From the NCBI RefSeq assembly GCF_907164905.1, contig NZ_CAJRAF010000002.1:2852001-2916000 (forward strand): a stretch of DNA of 64,000 bases, read 5' to 3'. The DNA comes from Dyadobacter sp. CECT 9275 (lineage in GTDB: Bacteria; Bacteroidota; Bacteroidia; Cytophagales; Spirosomataceae). The notes beneath the pieces were generated by a model. That model ran no database searches, was not told the origin of the DNA, and was given only the letters and a program-made list of their open reading frames with translations. This document shows, piece after piece, positions 1 through 7,875 of the stretch. Position 1 is the stretch's first letter. Each line of letters opens with the position of its first letter. Both the position numbers and the translations under genes were made by a program.

Positions 1-8
1 CAGGCATC

Positions 9-1076
9 ATGACAGCCGATACATTACAAATCGAAATTCAGCAAACTCCCAAGTCCCGTTTGCAAGAGGTTGATTTTGACAACCTTGTTTTTGGCCGGAA
101 TATTTCCGACCACATGTTTATCGCAGAATACCGCGAAGGCCAGTGGCAAGACCTCCGCATAGTCCCTTATGGTGATCTTTCACTCAGCCCTGCCACCGCT
201 GCACTTCATTACGGACAAGCCATTTTTGAAGGAATGAAAGCCTACAAAAATGAAGAAGGGGAAGTACTGCTGTTCCGGGCGATTGATAACTGGAAACGAC
301 TCAATAAATCGGCTGAACGCTTGTGCATGCCTACCATCCCTGAAGAAATTTTCATGGGTGGCCTTACCGAACTGATCCGCCTGGATTCCGGCTGGGTACC
401 TTCACAGCCAGGATGCTCCCTGTATATCCGTCCCTATATGTTTGCAACGGATCCATATATTGGCGTAAAAGCTTCGGACAGCTATTATTTTATCATCTTC
501 ACAAGCCCGGTAGGAACGTATTACGCAAAACCTCCGCGCGTAAAAGTTGAAACACATTTTATTCGCGCTGCCGAAGGGGGCGTGGGCGGAACCAAGTGCG
601 CCGGAAATTATGCCGGTTCTCTTTATCCGGCAAAACTTGCGCAGCAGGAAGGGTACGATCAGCTGATCTGGACGGATGCCCGGGAGCACGCCTATATCGA
701 AGAATCAGGCACGATGAACATCATGTTTATGATTGGCGGGAAACTGGTAACTCCGTATGTTTCCGAAACCACCCTGGACGGTATCACACGGAAAAGCATT
801 GTTGCGATTGCCCATGAATGGGGCATTCCTGTGGAAGAACGAAGGGTAAGTGTGAAAGAGGTAATAGAGGCCCTGAAAGACGGAAGTATGGAAGCTGCCT
901 TTGGTGCGGGAACGGCTGTGGTGATATCACCATTTGCGACCATCGCCTATGAGGGAGTTGACTACCCCCTTCCTGAAATCAAAGAAGATTCATTTGTGTC
1001 AAAAGTTAAAAATTATCTTACCGACCTGCGTACGGGAAAGGCCGAGGACGTATTTGGCTGGATGCTTAAAGTCTGA
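9..1076 (+). CDS. ilvE: Branched-chain amino acid aminotransferase
   Basis: A 355-residue fold-type IV PLP aminotransferase that interconverts Val, Leu and Ile with their 2-oxo acids, using glutamate as amino donor, in the cytoplasm. The sequence has the class IV signature around the PLP lysine, K196 in GGTKCAGNYAGSL, followed by the conserved EESGTMNIMF segment, and RPYMFATDPYIGV in the substrate-binding half. Length is normal for the family's type II (about 350 residues) members. It starts at ATG 9, close to the window edge but apparently complete. It is probably monocistronic here because a strong hairpin terminator follows at 1111-1157. No other ilv or leu gene is present. The family call is firm; substrate preference is inferred. 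Confidence 0.95.
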   Translation: MTADTLQIEIQQTPKSRLQEVDFDNLVFGRNISDHMFIAEYREGQWQDLRIVPYGDLSLSPATAALHYGQAIFEGMKAYKNEEGEVLLFRAIDNWKRLNKSAERLCMPTIPEEIFMGGLTELIRLDSGWVPSQPGCSLYIRPYMFATDPYIGVKASDSYYFIIFTSPVGTYYAKPPRVKVETHFIRAAEGGVGGTKCAGNYAGSLYPAKLAQQEGYDQLIWTDAREHAYIEESGTMNIMFMIGGKLVTPYVSETTLDGITRKSIVAIAHEWGIPVEERRVSVKEVIEALKDGSMEAAFGAGTAVVISPFATIAYEGVDYPLPEIKEDSFVSKVKNYLTDLRTGKAEDVFGWMLKV

Positions 1077-1110
1077 TTTAGTTTTTGCTTCAATATAGAT
1101 TGTTATTCGC

Positions 1111-1157
1111 AAGCAGTTCTGAGCGCTATATGCTACTCAGAACTGCTTTGTTTTTTA
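1111..1157 (+). terminator. Rho-independent terminator after ilvE
   Basis: A perfect 13-bp inverted repeat (arms 1111-1123 and 1136-1148, left arm AAGCAGTTCTGAG) with a 12-nt loop is followed directly by a T-rich tract at 1149-1157. It lies 34 nt after the ilvE stop codon. Confidence 0.85.
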
Positions 1158-1181
1158 AATGCATGTTTTTGTTTTTTGTTC

Positions 1182-1189
1182 TATTTTTG
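1182..1189 (+). promoter_or_regulatory. Candidate -7 box for the cupin gene
   Basis: TATTTTTG matches the Bacteroidota -7 consensus TAnnTTTG and lies 32 nt before the ATG at 1222. No -33 TTTG at the usual spacing is evident, and the surrounding T-richness makes chance matches likely, so support is weak. Confidence 0.3.
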
Positions 1190-1221
1190 GTCTTCTCATA
1201 AGCCAATAATCATTTTCAGTT

Positions 1222-1737
1222 ATGTCACTAATATTTCCGGCAGATACCGCAAAAGAGACCGTGTTTGAAAAAGTTCAGCAATTTATTGACGAACAAGGCT
1301 TTACCGTGGTCAGTAAAGATCACTCCCGCCCCTGGGGAGGTTTCTTTGTTTTGGAAGAAAGCCAGGCCCCTGACTTTATCTCCACTTTTTTCCCGCATCT
1401 TTCCTTGGAAGATTTTGCCGGTTACGAAAAACTAAGCCCGAAAATCCTGGTGGTGGCTCCCAACAAACGGCTGTCGTGGCAATACCATCACCGCCGCGCC
1501 GAAATATGGAAAGTCATTGGTGGTAATGCAGGAATCGTAGTCAGTGATACCGACGAGGAAACACCGCTTCGCCAGCTACCCACCGGTACGGTTATCGATC
1601 TCAAAAAAGGGGAACGGCACCGTCTCGTCGGCGTAAATGAATGGGGAATTGTAGCCGAGATCTGGCAGCATACTGACCCCGCCAATCCATCTGATGAAGA
1701 TGATATTGTGAGGGTACAGGATGATTTCGGAAGATAA
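1222..1737 (+). CDS. Cupin, mannose-6-phosphate isomerase type II-like
   Basis: A 171-residue single-domain cupin. RPWGGFF near residue 37, the metal-ligand segment LSWQYHHRRAEIW in the first cupin motif, and GERHRLVG in the second match the stand-alone phosphomannose isomerase type II (mannose-6-phosphate/GDP-mannose pyrophosphorylase C-terminal) family. The C-terminal AEIWQHTDPANPSDEDDI run is also typical of that group. The expected reaction is fructose-6-phosphate/mannose-6-phosphate isomerisation in the cytoplasm. It has its own spacer after the ilvE terminator and is followed 51 nt later by a DUF72 gene on the same strand. The family is clear; the exact substrate is inferred, and related cupins of unknown substrate exist. 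Confidence 0.8.
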   Translation: MSLIFPADTAKETVFEKVQQFIDEQGFTVVSKDHSRPWGGFFVLEESQAPDFISTFFPHLSLEDFAGYEKLSPKILVVAPNKRLSWQYHHRRAEIWKVIGGNAGIVVSDTDEETPLRQLPTGTVIDLKKGERHRLVGVNEWGIVAEIWQHTDPANPSDEDDIVRVQDDFGR

Positions 1738-1788
1738 CTCAAGATACGGGAACCCGTCTGAATATTACTTACATCAAAACCAGTCCTC

Positions 1789-2661
1789 ATGAAATTCGGA
1801 AAAGTTGAGAACCCCGGCGATATAGATTTCACGCTTCCACCGGATCACCCCGGCACCAAAAAGGTGTTGCGTCCAACCGAAGGGAAACTGAATATTTACA
1901 TTGGCTGTGCCAAATGGAACAAAGCCGACCTCAAGGGCTTTTATCCCAAAGGCACCAAAGATGAGCTTGCCTACTATGCTACGCAGTTTAACAGCATCGA
2001 ACTCAACGCAACGTTTTACAACAATTTTCCGATCGAAACCATTGAGAGCTGGTACAACAAAACACCGGATCACTTTCGCTTCTTCCCGAAACTTCATCAG
2101 GGTATCAGCCACTGGAAACGTCTGAAAGATGCAACAGACCCCACGAATGTATACCTGGATGGCATAGCGCATTTACAGGAAAAACTGGGAATGCTTTTCC
2201 TGCAGATGCCCGACAACTTCGGTCCTAAAAACTGGGAGATATTGAAAAACTACCTGGAAGAATGGCCGTCGGGATTCCCGCTGGGCCTTGAACTGCGACA
2301 TACCGGATGGTATGATGGTTCCTGGGACAGCGAGTTGCTTTATGAAGTGCTGGAAAAGAAAAATATTGCACACATCATCACCGACTCTGCCGGTAGGCGG
2401 GACTTACTGCATATGCGCCTCACTACGCCAACGGCATTTGTAAGATACAATGGCGCCAATGTGGACTCGGACTATACCCGGCTAGACGACTGGTTTGAGA
2501 GGCTGAAAATTTGGTCTGACGAAGGTGTCAGAAACATTTATTTCTTCGTTCACCAGAATCATGAGGAAGCCTCCCCGTTGCTTTCCGCATATCTGATCAA
2601 AAAAATAAATGACGCGCTGGGTACGGAAATCAAGATACCTCACAATCCGAAAGCCAGCTAA
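1789..2661 (+). CDS. DUF72 family protein (first of tandem pair)
   Basis: A 290-residue DUF72 (YecE-like) TIM-barrel protein. Visible family landmarks are IYIGCAKW near residue 39, QFNSIELNATFY, FRFFPKLHQGISH, MLFLQMPDNFGP, LGLELRHTGW, FVRYNGANVDSDYTRLDDW and IYFFVHQNHEE towards the C-terminus. The biochemical function of DUF72 proteins is not settled; the barrel and conserved polar residues suggest an enzyme. An adjacent paralogue begins 52 nt downstream and has the same N-terminal lead (short acidic 'DFG/FTLPPD' segment before the barrel), so the two arose by tandem duplication. The start ATG at 1789 is supported by alignment of the N-termini of both copies. Confidence 0.88.
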   Translation: MKFGKVENPGDIDFTLPPDHPGTKKVLRPTEGKLNIYIGCAKWNKADLKGFYPKGTKDELAYYATQFNSIELNATFYNNFPIETIESWYNKTPDHFRFFPKLHQGISHWKRLKDATDPTNVYLDGIAHLQEKLGMLFLQMPDNFGPKNWEILKNYLEEWPSGFPLGLELRHTGWYDGSWDSELLYEVLEKKNIAHIITDSAGRRDLLHMRLTTPTAFVRYNGANVDSDYTRLDDWFERLKIWSDEGVRNIYFFVHQNHEEASPLLSAYLIKKINDALGTEIKIPHNPKAS

Positions 2662-2713
2662 ATTCACGATTTGTCTATCAATATAAATTCCGGTTTAGCC
2701 TTCGCAGGATACT

Positions 2714-3616
2714 ATGGATTTTGGCAGTGTACCCAATGCAAAAGAACGCACGTTTCAGTTGCCACCAGACGCCGTATCGAATGAAAAAATATTAAGCGGA
2801 AAGCGTTCAGGCCCGCTTCACATTTATGTTGGCTGCGCCAAATGGGGAAGCGACGATCTCAAAAATTTTTATCCCCGTGGCGTAAAAGATGAACTGGCCT
2901 ATTATGCTACGCAATTTGATTGTGTAGAACTGAATGCCTCCTGGTACAGTATCCCGGCTGTTAAAGACATTGTGAGCTGGTGTTCCAAAACACCCGAAGA
3001 TTTCAGGTTCTTCCCTAAAATTTACAAGGGTATCAGCCATACCAACCGGCTGCTTGGCGTAGAAGCGCTTTCCACCGAGTTTTTGACACGGATGGCGCAC
3101 TTCGGCCCTAAACTTGCTACGATATTCCTGCAGATGCACGAGCAGTTTGACCCTTCCCAGTGCCGGGCTTTGATACGTTTCCTGCAAAACTGGCCTGCTG
3201 CGGTACCCCTGGCGGTAGAACTCCGGCATGAAGAGTGGTTTGACGGCTCCTGGAATTCGGATGATCTTTTTGCAATACTCGAAAACCGCAAAATACCTCT
3301 GATCATTACCGATACGGCCGGCAGACGTGACCTTCTGCACATGCGCCTTACCTCACCCGCGGCTTTTATCAGGTATACCGGTGCCAATGCCGACTCTGAT
3401 TTTACAAGGCTGGACGAGTGGGCAGAAAGAATAAAAATATGGGCAGATCATGGCCTCGAGAACCTGTACTTCTTTGTACACCAGAATAATGAAGAAATCA
3501 CCACTCATCTTGCAGCTCATTTTATCAAAAAGTTAAATACGCTGGTGAACTGTAATCTGAGAGTACCTAAAACACAGCCTTATAACATTCTCCCTAATCT
3601 TTTCGGCGAGTTCTGA
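2714..3616 (+). CDS. DUF72 family protein (second of tandem pair)
   Basis: A 300-residue paralogue of the preceding gene, aligned throughout: IYVGCAKWGSDDLKNFYPRG, QFDCVELNASWYS, FRFFPKIYKGISH, IFLQMHEQFDPSQ, LAVELRHEEWFDGSW, FIRYTGANADSDFTRLDEW and LYFFVHQNNEE. It has diverged more than a recent duplicate would and carries a slightly different C-terminal tail after FIKKLNTLV. The gap to its neighbour is 52 nt with no terminator, so co-transcription is likely. Function is unknown, as for the family. Retention of two copies side by side suggests different substrates or a heteromer, which is inference. Confidence 0.87.
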   Translation: MDFGSVPNAKERTFQLPPDAVSNEKILSGKRSGPLHIYVGCAKWGSDDLKNFYPRGVKDELAYYATQFDCVELNASWYSIPAVKDIVSWCSKTPEDFRFFPKIYKGISHTNRLLGVEALSTEFLTRMAHFGPKLATIFLQMHEQFDPSQCRALIRFLQNWPAAVPLAVELRHEEWFDGSWNSDDLFAILENRKIPLIITDTAGRRDLLHMRLTSPAAFIRYTGANADSDFTRLDEWAERIKIWADHGLENLYFFVHQNNEEITTHLAAHFIKKLNTLVNCNLRVPKTQPYNILPNLFGEF

Positions 3617-3701
3617 TGATCACAACTCCCATTCTCAAAAAAGAAAGTACTACCTGAACAAGAAAATATTGGCAGTTAAACCCCTATACCTTATTCCTGA
3701 A

Positions 3702-5351
3702 ATGCTCCCTTTCCTGGCAAATCGAAAAACGCTTCCCATTTTATTGGCTTGTCTCATCCTGCGCGTGTTTGTTGCAAAAGCTCAGCCGGTACTTAATGTT
3801 GAACCCTTTGTCAGCGGATTCAACCTTCCTGTGAAAGTTACCCATGCCGGTGACGCAAGGCTTTTCGTTGCCGAAATGGGTGGCCACATCCGGATTGTGA
3901 AGAATGGCGCTATCCTGCCGGTCCCTTTCCTGGATATCTCGGACAAAATCAATGAGCCTACTTACTCCGGAATTTACAGTATAGCATTTCATCCCCAGTT
4001 TCAGGACAACGGTTATTTTTATGTCATGTACTGCAAAAAATCAGAGGCAGCATTCCAGGTATCCCGCTTTAACCAGTCTTCTTCCGACGCCGATCTTGCG
4101 AACTCTTCCGAATTACCTATTGTGACCATACCTTATTCCAATAGCGGAGGCCACCGAGGAGGCGACCTGGCATTTGGCAAAGACGGAATGTTATACATTT
4201 CCACCGGCGACAACGGGCCCGGTAGCCGGGGAGACGCCGGGGACCCTGATAACAATTCGCAAAATCCGGGACTGCTGTTTGGTAAAATGCTGCGAATTGA
4301 CCCGCTCACCAGTTCTCCGTCTGACAACTTCACCAGCAATATCTGGGCACTTGGCTTGCGAAATCCCTGGCGTTTCAGTTTTGACAGGCAAACCGGAGAC
4401 CTGTGGCTGGGCGACAACGGACAGGATGGCTGGGAGGAAATCAATTATAGGGAGTATCCTTTTGACAACACCGTCTTAAACTTTGGATGGAGCTGCCTGG
4501 AAGGTAGCCAGACTTACAATCCAGACCACTGCAATCCGGGTACTACCTACACACCTCCAAGGGTTGTTTACCCTGGTTTCACCAATAATGGCGGGAAAAG
4601 CGCATCGGTTCAGGGAGGATATGTGTACCGTGGCCAAAACTATCCGTCGCTGAAAGGGTGTTACATTTTTGGAGATTATTCCTCCGGTAAGATCGGGTAT
4701 GTCAATAAGGACGGCTCTACCGGCTTTTACCCGGACCTCAGTTACCCCTCCATTATTTCTTTTGGAGAAGACCAGAACGGTGAATTATACATTTTATCCA
4801 TGCAGAACGGGACCCTGTCCAAGCTGGCAGGATCCGCTGACCCGCTGCCTGTGAAATTAAAATCGTTCTCAGCCAAAGTTGAAAACTGCCAGGTATTGCT
4901 CCGTTGGTCTGCTGCCGAAGACAGCAATTTTTCTCATTTCGAGATAGAACGGCTTCAGGGCAACACCTATCATAAAATAGCTGATACCAAACGTAATTCT
5001 GATCATTCGTATACTTGGGTTGATAAAACGCCGACGGCGGGCACCAACATTTACCGGCTAAAAATGGTCGACAGGGATCATAGTTATGCGTACAGCCGTG
5101 GTATTTCCGTTGCAGTTGCCTGCCGGGAAATCTCGGTTTTTCCTAATCCTGCTTCGGCCCATGTTATCATACGGGGAAGTGCTGCCGGCGATAAAGTCCG
5201 ACTGTTTTCTGTAACCGGAGAGCTTGTGCGTAGCGAAACTGTAATTTCCTCTGATCACCATTTGGACATCCATCATCTGCCGGCGGGTACCTACGAGCTA
5301 GAACTGACCAATATTGGGCTAGCCTGGAAGTCAAAAGTAATCAGGGAATAA
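3702..5351 (+). CDS. Secreted PQQ-dependent sugar dehydrogenase-like protein with T9SS tail
   Basis: About 549 residues. I choose ATG 3702, which opens a signal peptide (LPILLACLILRVFVAKAQ), over a longer reading from TTG 3669. Residues about 25-390 form a glucose/sorbosone dehydrogenase (GSDH) six-bladed propeller; typical motifs are LFVAEMGGHIRIVKNG, GIYSIAFHPQF, GGHRGGDLAFGKDGMLYISTGD and WGWGDNGQDGWEEINY-like residues in LWLGDNGQDGWEEIN. A fibronectin-like linker follows (LKSFSAKVENCQVLLRWSA). The final ~80 residues, with ISVFPNPASAHVII and LPAGTYELELTN, are a type A T9SS sorting domain. It is therefore an extracellular or surface-attached aldose/polyol oxidase-like enzyme. Whether it binds PQQ cannot be told from sequence alone. 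Confidence 0.87.
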   Translation: MLPFLANRKTLPILLACLILRVFVAKAQPVLNVEPFVSGFNLPVKVTHAGDARLFVAEMGGHIRIVKNGAILPVPFLDISDKINEPTYSGIYSIAFHPQFQDNGYFYVMYCKKSEAAFQVSRFNQSSSDADLANSSELPIVTIPYSNSGGHRGGDLAFGKDGMLYISTGDNGPGSRGDAGDPDNNSQNPGLLFGKMLRIDPLTSSPSDNFTSNIWALGLRNPWRFSFDRQTGDLWLGDNGQDGWEEINYREYPFDNTVLNFGWSCLEGSQTYNPDHCNPGTTYTPPRVVYPGFTNNGGKSASVQGGYVYRGQNYPSLKGCYIFGDYSSGKIGYVNKDGSTGFYPDLSYPSIISFGEDQNGELYILSMQNGTLSKLAGSADPLPVKLKSFSAKVENCQVLLRWSAAEDSNFSHFEIERLQGNTYHKIADTKRNSDHSYTWVDKTPTAGTNIYRLKMVDRDHSYAYSRGISVAVACREISVFPNPASAHVIIRGSAAGDKVRLFSVTGELVRSETVISSDHHLDIHHLPAGTYELELTNIGLAWKSKVIRE

Positions 5352-5484
5352 ATGGGAACAATATTGATAGTTGAATTTCAGTAAAACTTAAAACCCACCC
5401 TATTTCTTGTGTAACGGCAAGCGCGAATATTTCTGTAAATTCAGCCCAATTATACCCGATATACCATACTCAGCACGACCCACT

Positions 5485-6594
5485 ATGCAAGAACTCTCGC
5501 CGCGCCCGTTTATCCAGCAACTATCCCACGCACTCATTGCCATAGGAATCATCACGATTGGAATATATTTCGGGCAGGACATTGTCGTTCCCTTGGCTAT
5601 GGCACTGCTGCTGGCAGTACTGCTCCGGCCCGTAGAAGCGTTTCTGATCCGGATGGGGATACCAAAAGTGCTGGCCATCACAATGGCTGTAACGCTGGCC
5701 GTGCTGGTGCTGGTGGGCGTGACGTTGTTGCTGTCCATCCAGATATCCGATTTTTCGGACGAATGGCCTAAGCTTAAAAAAAATATAAATGATTTTTACC
5801 GCCAGGTACGACGCTGGATAAGGCGGGAATACCGGCTCAGTTATTGGCAGCAGGATCAGTATCTCAAAAAAGCACAGACACAGACACTGGAAAACTTCCA
5901 GAGCGCCGAAACCCTGGGCGTAGTAACAGGTCCGCTGGGTACGCTGATTTTACTCCCGATTTATGTATTTCTGCTGCTCTATTACCGGACCATGCTTTTA
6001 CATTTCATGGTAGTTTTATTTACGGAAAAACACAAAGGGAAGGTGGTGGAAGTACTCAACGAGATCAAGACGATCATTCAGAGTTATATGGTGGGTTTGC
6101 TGCTGGAAACCACCGCTGTTGCTACGTTAAACTGTGTGGGGCTGCTGCTGCTGAATGTTCAGTATGCCATTTTGCTTGGTGTTATGGCCGCAATCCTTAA
6201 CCTGGTTCCATACATCGGCGGGCTTGTTTCCATAGCACTTGCCGTGCTCGTGACCTTCATCAACCACCCCGACGGATACACTTTACTAGGTGTGGTTGGT
6301 GTCTTCACAGCGGTTCAGTTTATAGACAACAATCTTTTGGTGCCACTCATCATCGGATCCAAGGTGAAGATCAATGCCCTTGCTTCCATTGTCGGGGTGC
6401 TGATCGGCGGGGCGCTTGCCGGCTTTTCGGGAATGTTCCTTTCCATTCCGGCCATCGCAATTTTAAAGGCCATTTTTGACCGTATCGAAAATCTGAAAGC
6501 CTGGGGAATATTACTGGGTGACGAATCCCCTGAAAAGGCCAGAAAAAGCCTGATCAAAACAATAGCCCGGGAAAAAGATCCGCCTCAGGATTAG
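5485..6594 (+). CDS. AI-2E family transporter (TqsA/PerM-like permease)
   Basis: About 369 residues from ATG 5485; an upstream extension to TTG 5407 has no hydrophobic or family character. It has the AI-2E/UPF0118 architecture: an N-terminal pair of membrane helices (IGIITIGIYFGQDIVVPLAMALLLAVLL, then ITMAVTLAVLVLVGVTLLLSI), a soluble insertion at about residues 95-155, and a C-terminal helix bundle with ILNLVPYIGGLVSI and FIDNNLLVPLIIGSKVKINAL, both family hallmarks. It sits in the inner membrane. Members export autoinducer-2 or act as Na+/H+ antiporters, and the substrate here is unknown. Its 3' end overlaps the 3' end of a convergent small gene by 4 nt. Confidence 0.88.
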   Translation: MQELSPRPFIQQLSHALIAIGIITIGIYFGQDIVVPLAMALLLAVLLRPVEAFLIRMGIPKVLAITMAVTLAVLVLVGVTLLLSIQISDFSDEWPKLKKNINDFYRQVRRWIRREYRLSYWQQDQYLKKAQTQTLENFQSAETLGVVTGPLGTLILLPIYVFLLLYYRTMLLHFMVVLFTEKHKGKVVEVLNEIKTIIQSYMVGLLLETTAVATLNCVGLLLLNVQYAILLGVMAAILNLVPYIGGLVSIALAVLVTFINHPDGYTLLGVVGVFTAVQFIDNNLLVPLIIGSKVKINALASIVGVLIGGALAGFSGMFLSIPAIAILKAIFDRIENLKAWGILLGDESPEKARKSLIKTIAREKDPPQD

Positions 6595-6893
6595 TTTAAG
6601 CAGGTATCTTCATTAAACCTGATGACTTCACCAAAAAGGCTGACAAACACCACATTGGCAATGGGGTGAAAGTGTAGTATTACTTTCCCAAGAATCGGAT
6701 GATCTTCCGATTCCATTGCATTACCTGCGCCCGGGCTAAGGGGAACATGGTATTTATTCAGTTTTAAAACAATGGTATCTCCCTTTCTGTAAATTTGGAT
6801 GGGGCACCATTCAGGATTGGAATAATTTCTGGGAAAGGTATTTGGAACCTTCATCAACCTTTCCGAAACTTTTGATGAGATAAGGTTATGCAT
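6591..6893 (-). CDS. Small hypothetical protein (100 aa)
   Basis: I do not recognise this family. The 100-residue frame looks coding: an N-terminal basic segment, GDTIVLKLNKYHVPL and a C-terminal beta-rich stretch (GKVILHFHPIANVVFVSLFGEVIRF) with alternating hydrophobic residues. No signal peptide or membrane helix is seen. An internal ATG at 6854 (MKVPNTFP) would give an 87-residue product. It is convergent with the AI-2E permease gene (4-nt tail overlap) and divergent from the GNAT gene at 7063, leaving a 169-nt shared upstream region. Coding status is moderately supported; function is unknown. Confidence 0.45.
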   Translation of the reverse strand: MHNLISSKVSERLMKVPNTFPRNYSNPEWCPIQIYRKGDTIVLKLNKYHVPLSPGAGNAMESEDHPILGKVILHFHPIANVVFVSLFGEVIRFNEDTCLN

Positions 6894-7062
6894 AACAGGT
6901 TTCGTTGAGCAAGTTTAGGAGTGATTTGTGATCGTTACAAAAATATAACAACCACTGCCAAACCATACACTCAAAATATGTGAATAGTGTAAAAAAGGTA
7001 TTGAATCGTATAAAAAAGGGGTTCAGGCGAAAATTTGATATATCTCCCCAAAAAATAGCAGT

Positions 7063-7815
7063 ATGGAAATTGTAGTTACCCAAACCGGTCAGGAAGAAAT
7101 CTCGCATTTCCGCAGGCAGTTCCTGAATGAAAATCACTTCCAGTTTATATACAACAAATGTCATGACTATGGCTGGGCCGACACCTATCTGTTCATGCTC
7201 GATGGCATACAGGTAGGCTATGGTGCCGTTTGGGGTACGGACAGGCGCCAGGACAGGGACAGTATTTTTGAATTTTATATCATTCCGCCTTTCCGGAAAT
7301 TCACAAATCAGATTTTTCCGCAATTTCAGGCAAGGGTGAGAGGGGAATATATTGAAAGCCAAAGCAACGATTTCCTGCTTACCTCCATGCTCTACGAATA
7401 TTGTGACGCTGTCAGGGCAGAAGCTATCCTGTTTGAGGATCACTACAAAAGCGAGCTGAAATTACCCGATGTTTTATTCCGGAAAGTATCCGAATTTGAC
7501 CAGTTGGCTGGGGACGGTTACGACTATCTTCTGGAACACGATGGAGAAATTGTAGCCACCGGGGGCTTCATGCTCAATTATAATTTTCCTTATGCCGACA
7601 TTTATATGCAGGTCAACGAACCATTCCGCCGCAAAGGGCTGGGAAGTTTTCTGGTCCAGGAATTAAAGGCAGAAGCCTACCGCATCGGACGAGTTCCGGC
7701 TGCAAGATGTAATATTGACAACAAAATATCCAAAGCCACCCTGCTCAAAGCAGGCTTTAAAATATGTGGTTTCAGACTTAAGGGAAATATCCAAAAAACA
7801 GAAAATGTCAGTTGA
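7063..7815 (+). CDS. GNAT family N-acetyltransferase
   Basis: A 250-residue protein with a GNAT domain in the C-terminal half. The acetyl-CoA pyrophosphate-binding motif A is RRKGLGS at residues 189-195, preceded by the beta-strand ADIYMQVNEPF and followed by a motif-B-like CNIDNKISKATLLKAGFKICGF, in which an Asn/Ala loop precedes the terminal strand. The N-terminal ~130 residues look like a second, degenerate GNAT-fold half (YGAVWGTDRRQDRDSIFEFYIIPPFRK). The acceptor substrate is unknown. A perfect 18-bp hairpin right after the stop separates it from the convergent AarF gene. Confidence 0.78.
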   Translation: MEIVVTQTGQEEISHFRRQFLNENHFQFIYNKCHDYGWADTYLFMLDGIQVGYGAVWGTDRRQDRDSIFEFYIIPPFRKFTNQIFPQFQARVRGEYIESQSNDFLLTSMLYEYCDAVRAEAILFEDHYKSELKLPDVLFRKVSEFDQLAGDGYDYLLEHDGEIVATGGFMLNYNFPYADIYMQVNEPFRRKGLGSFLVQELKAEAYRIGRVPAARCNIDNKISKATLLKAGFKICGFRLKGNIQKTENVS

Positions 7816-7823
7816 TTACCGGT

Positions 7824-7864
7824 GCCTTACCATTGCTGGTCAGGCAGACCAGCAATGGTAAGGC
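7824..7864. terminator. Perfect 18-bp hairpin, bidirectional terminator
   Basis: Arms 7824-7841 and 7847-7864 are exact inverted repeats (left arm GCCTTACCATTGCTGGTC) with a 5-nt loop. The hairpin lies between convergent genes whose stop codons are at 7815 (+) and 7876 (-). A-rich sequence follows on the + strand, which reads as a U-tract for the - strand approach. Position and symmetry fit a shared terminator. Confidence 0.8.
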
Positions 7865-7875
7865 ATAATAAAAAT

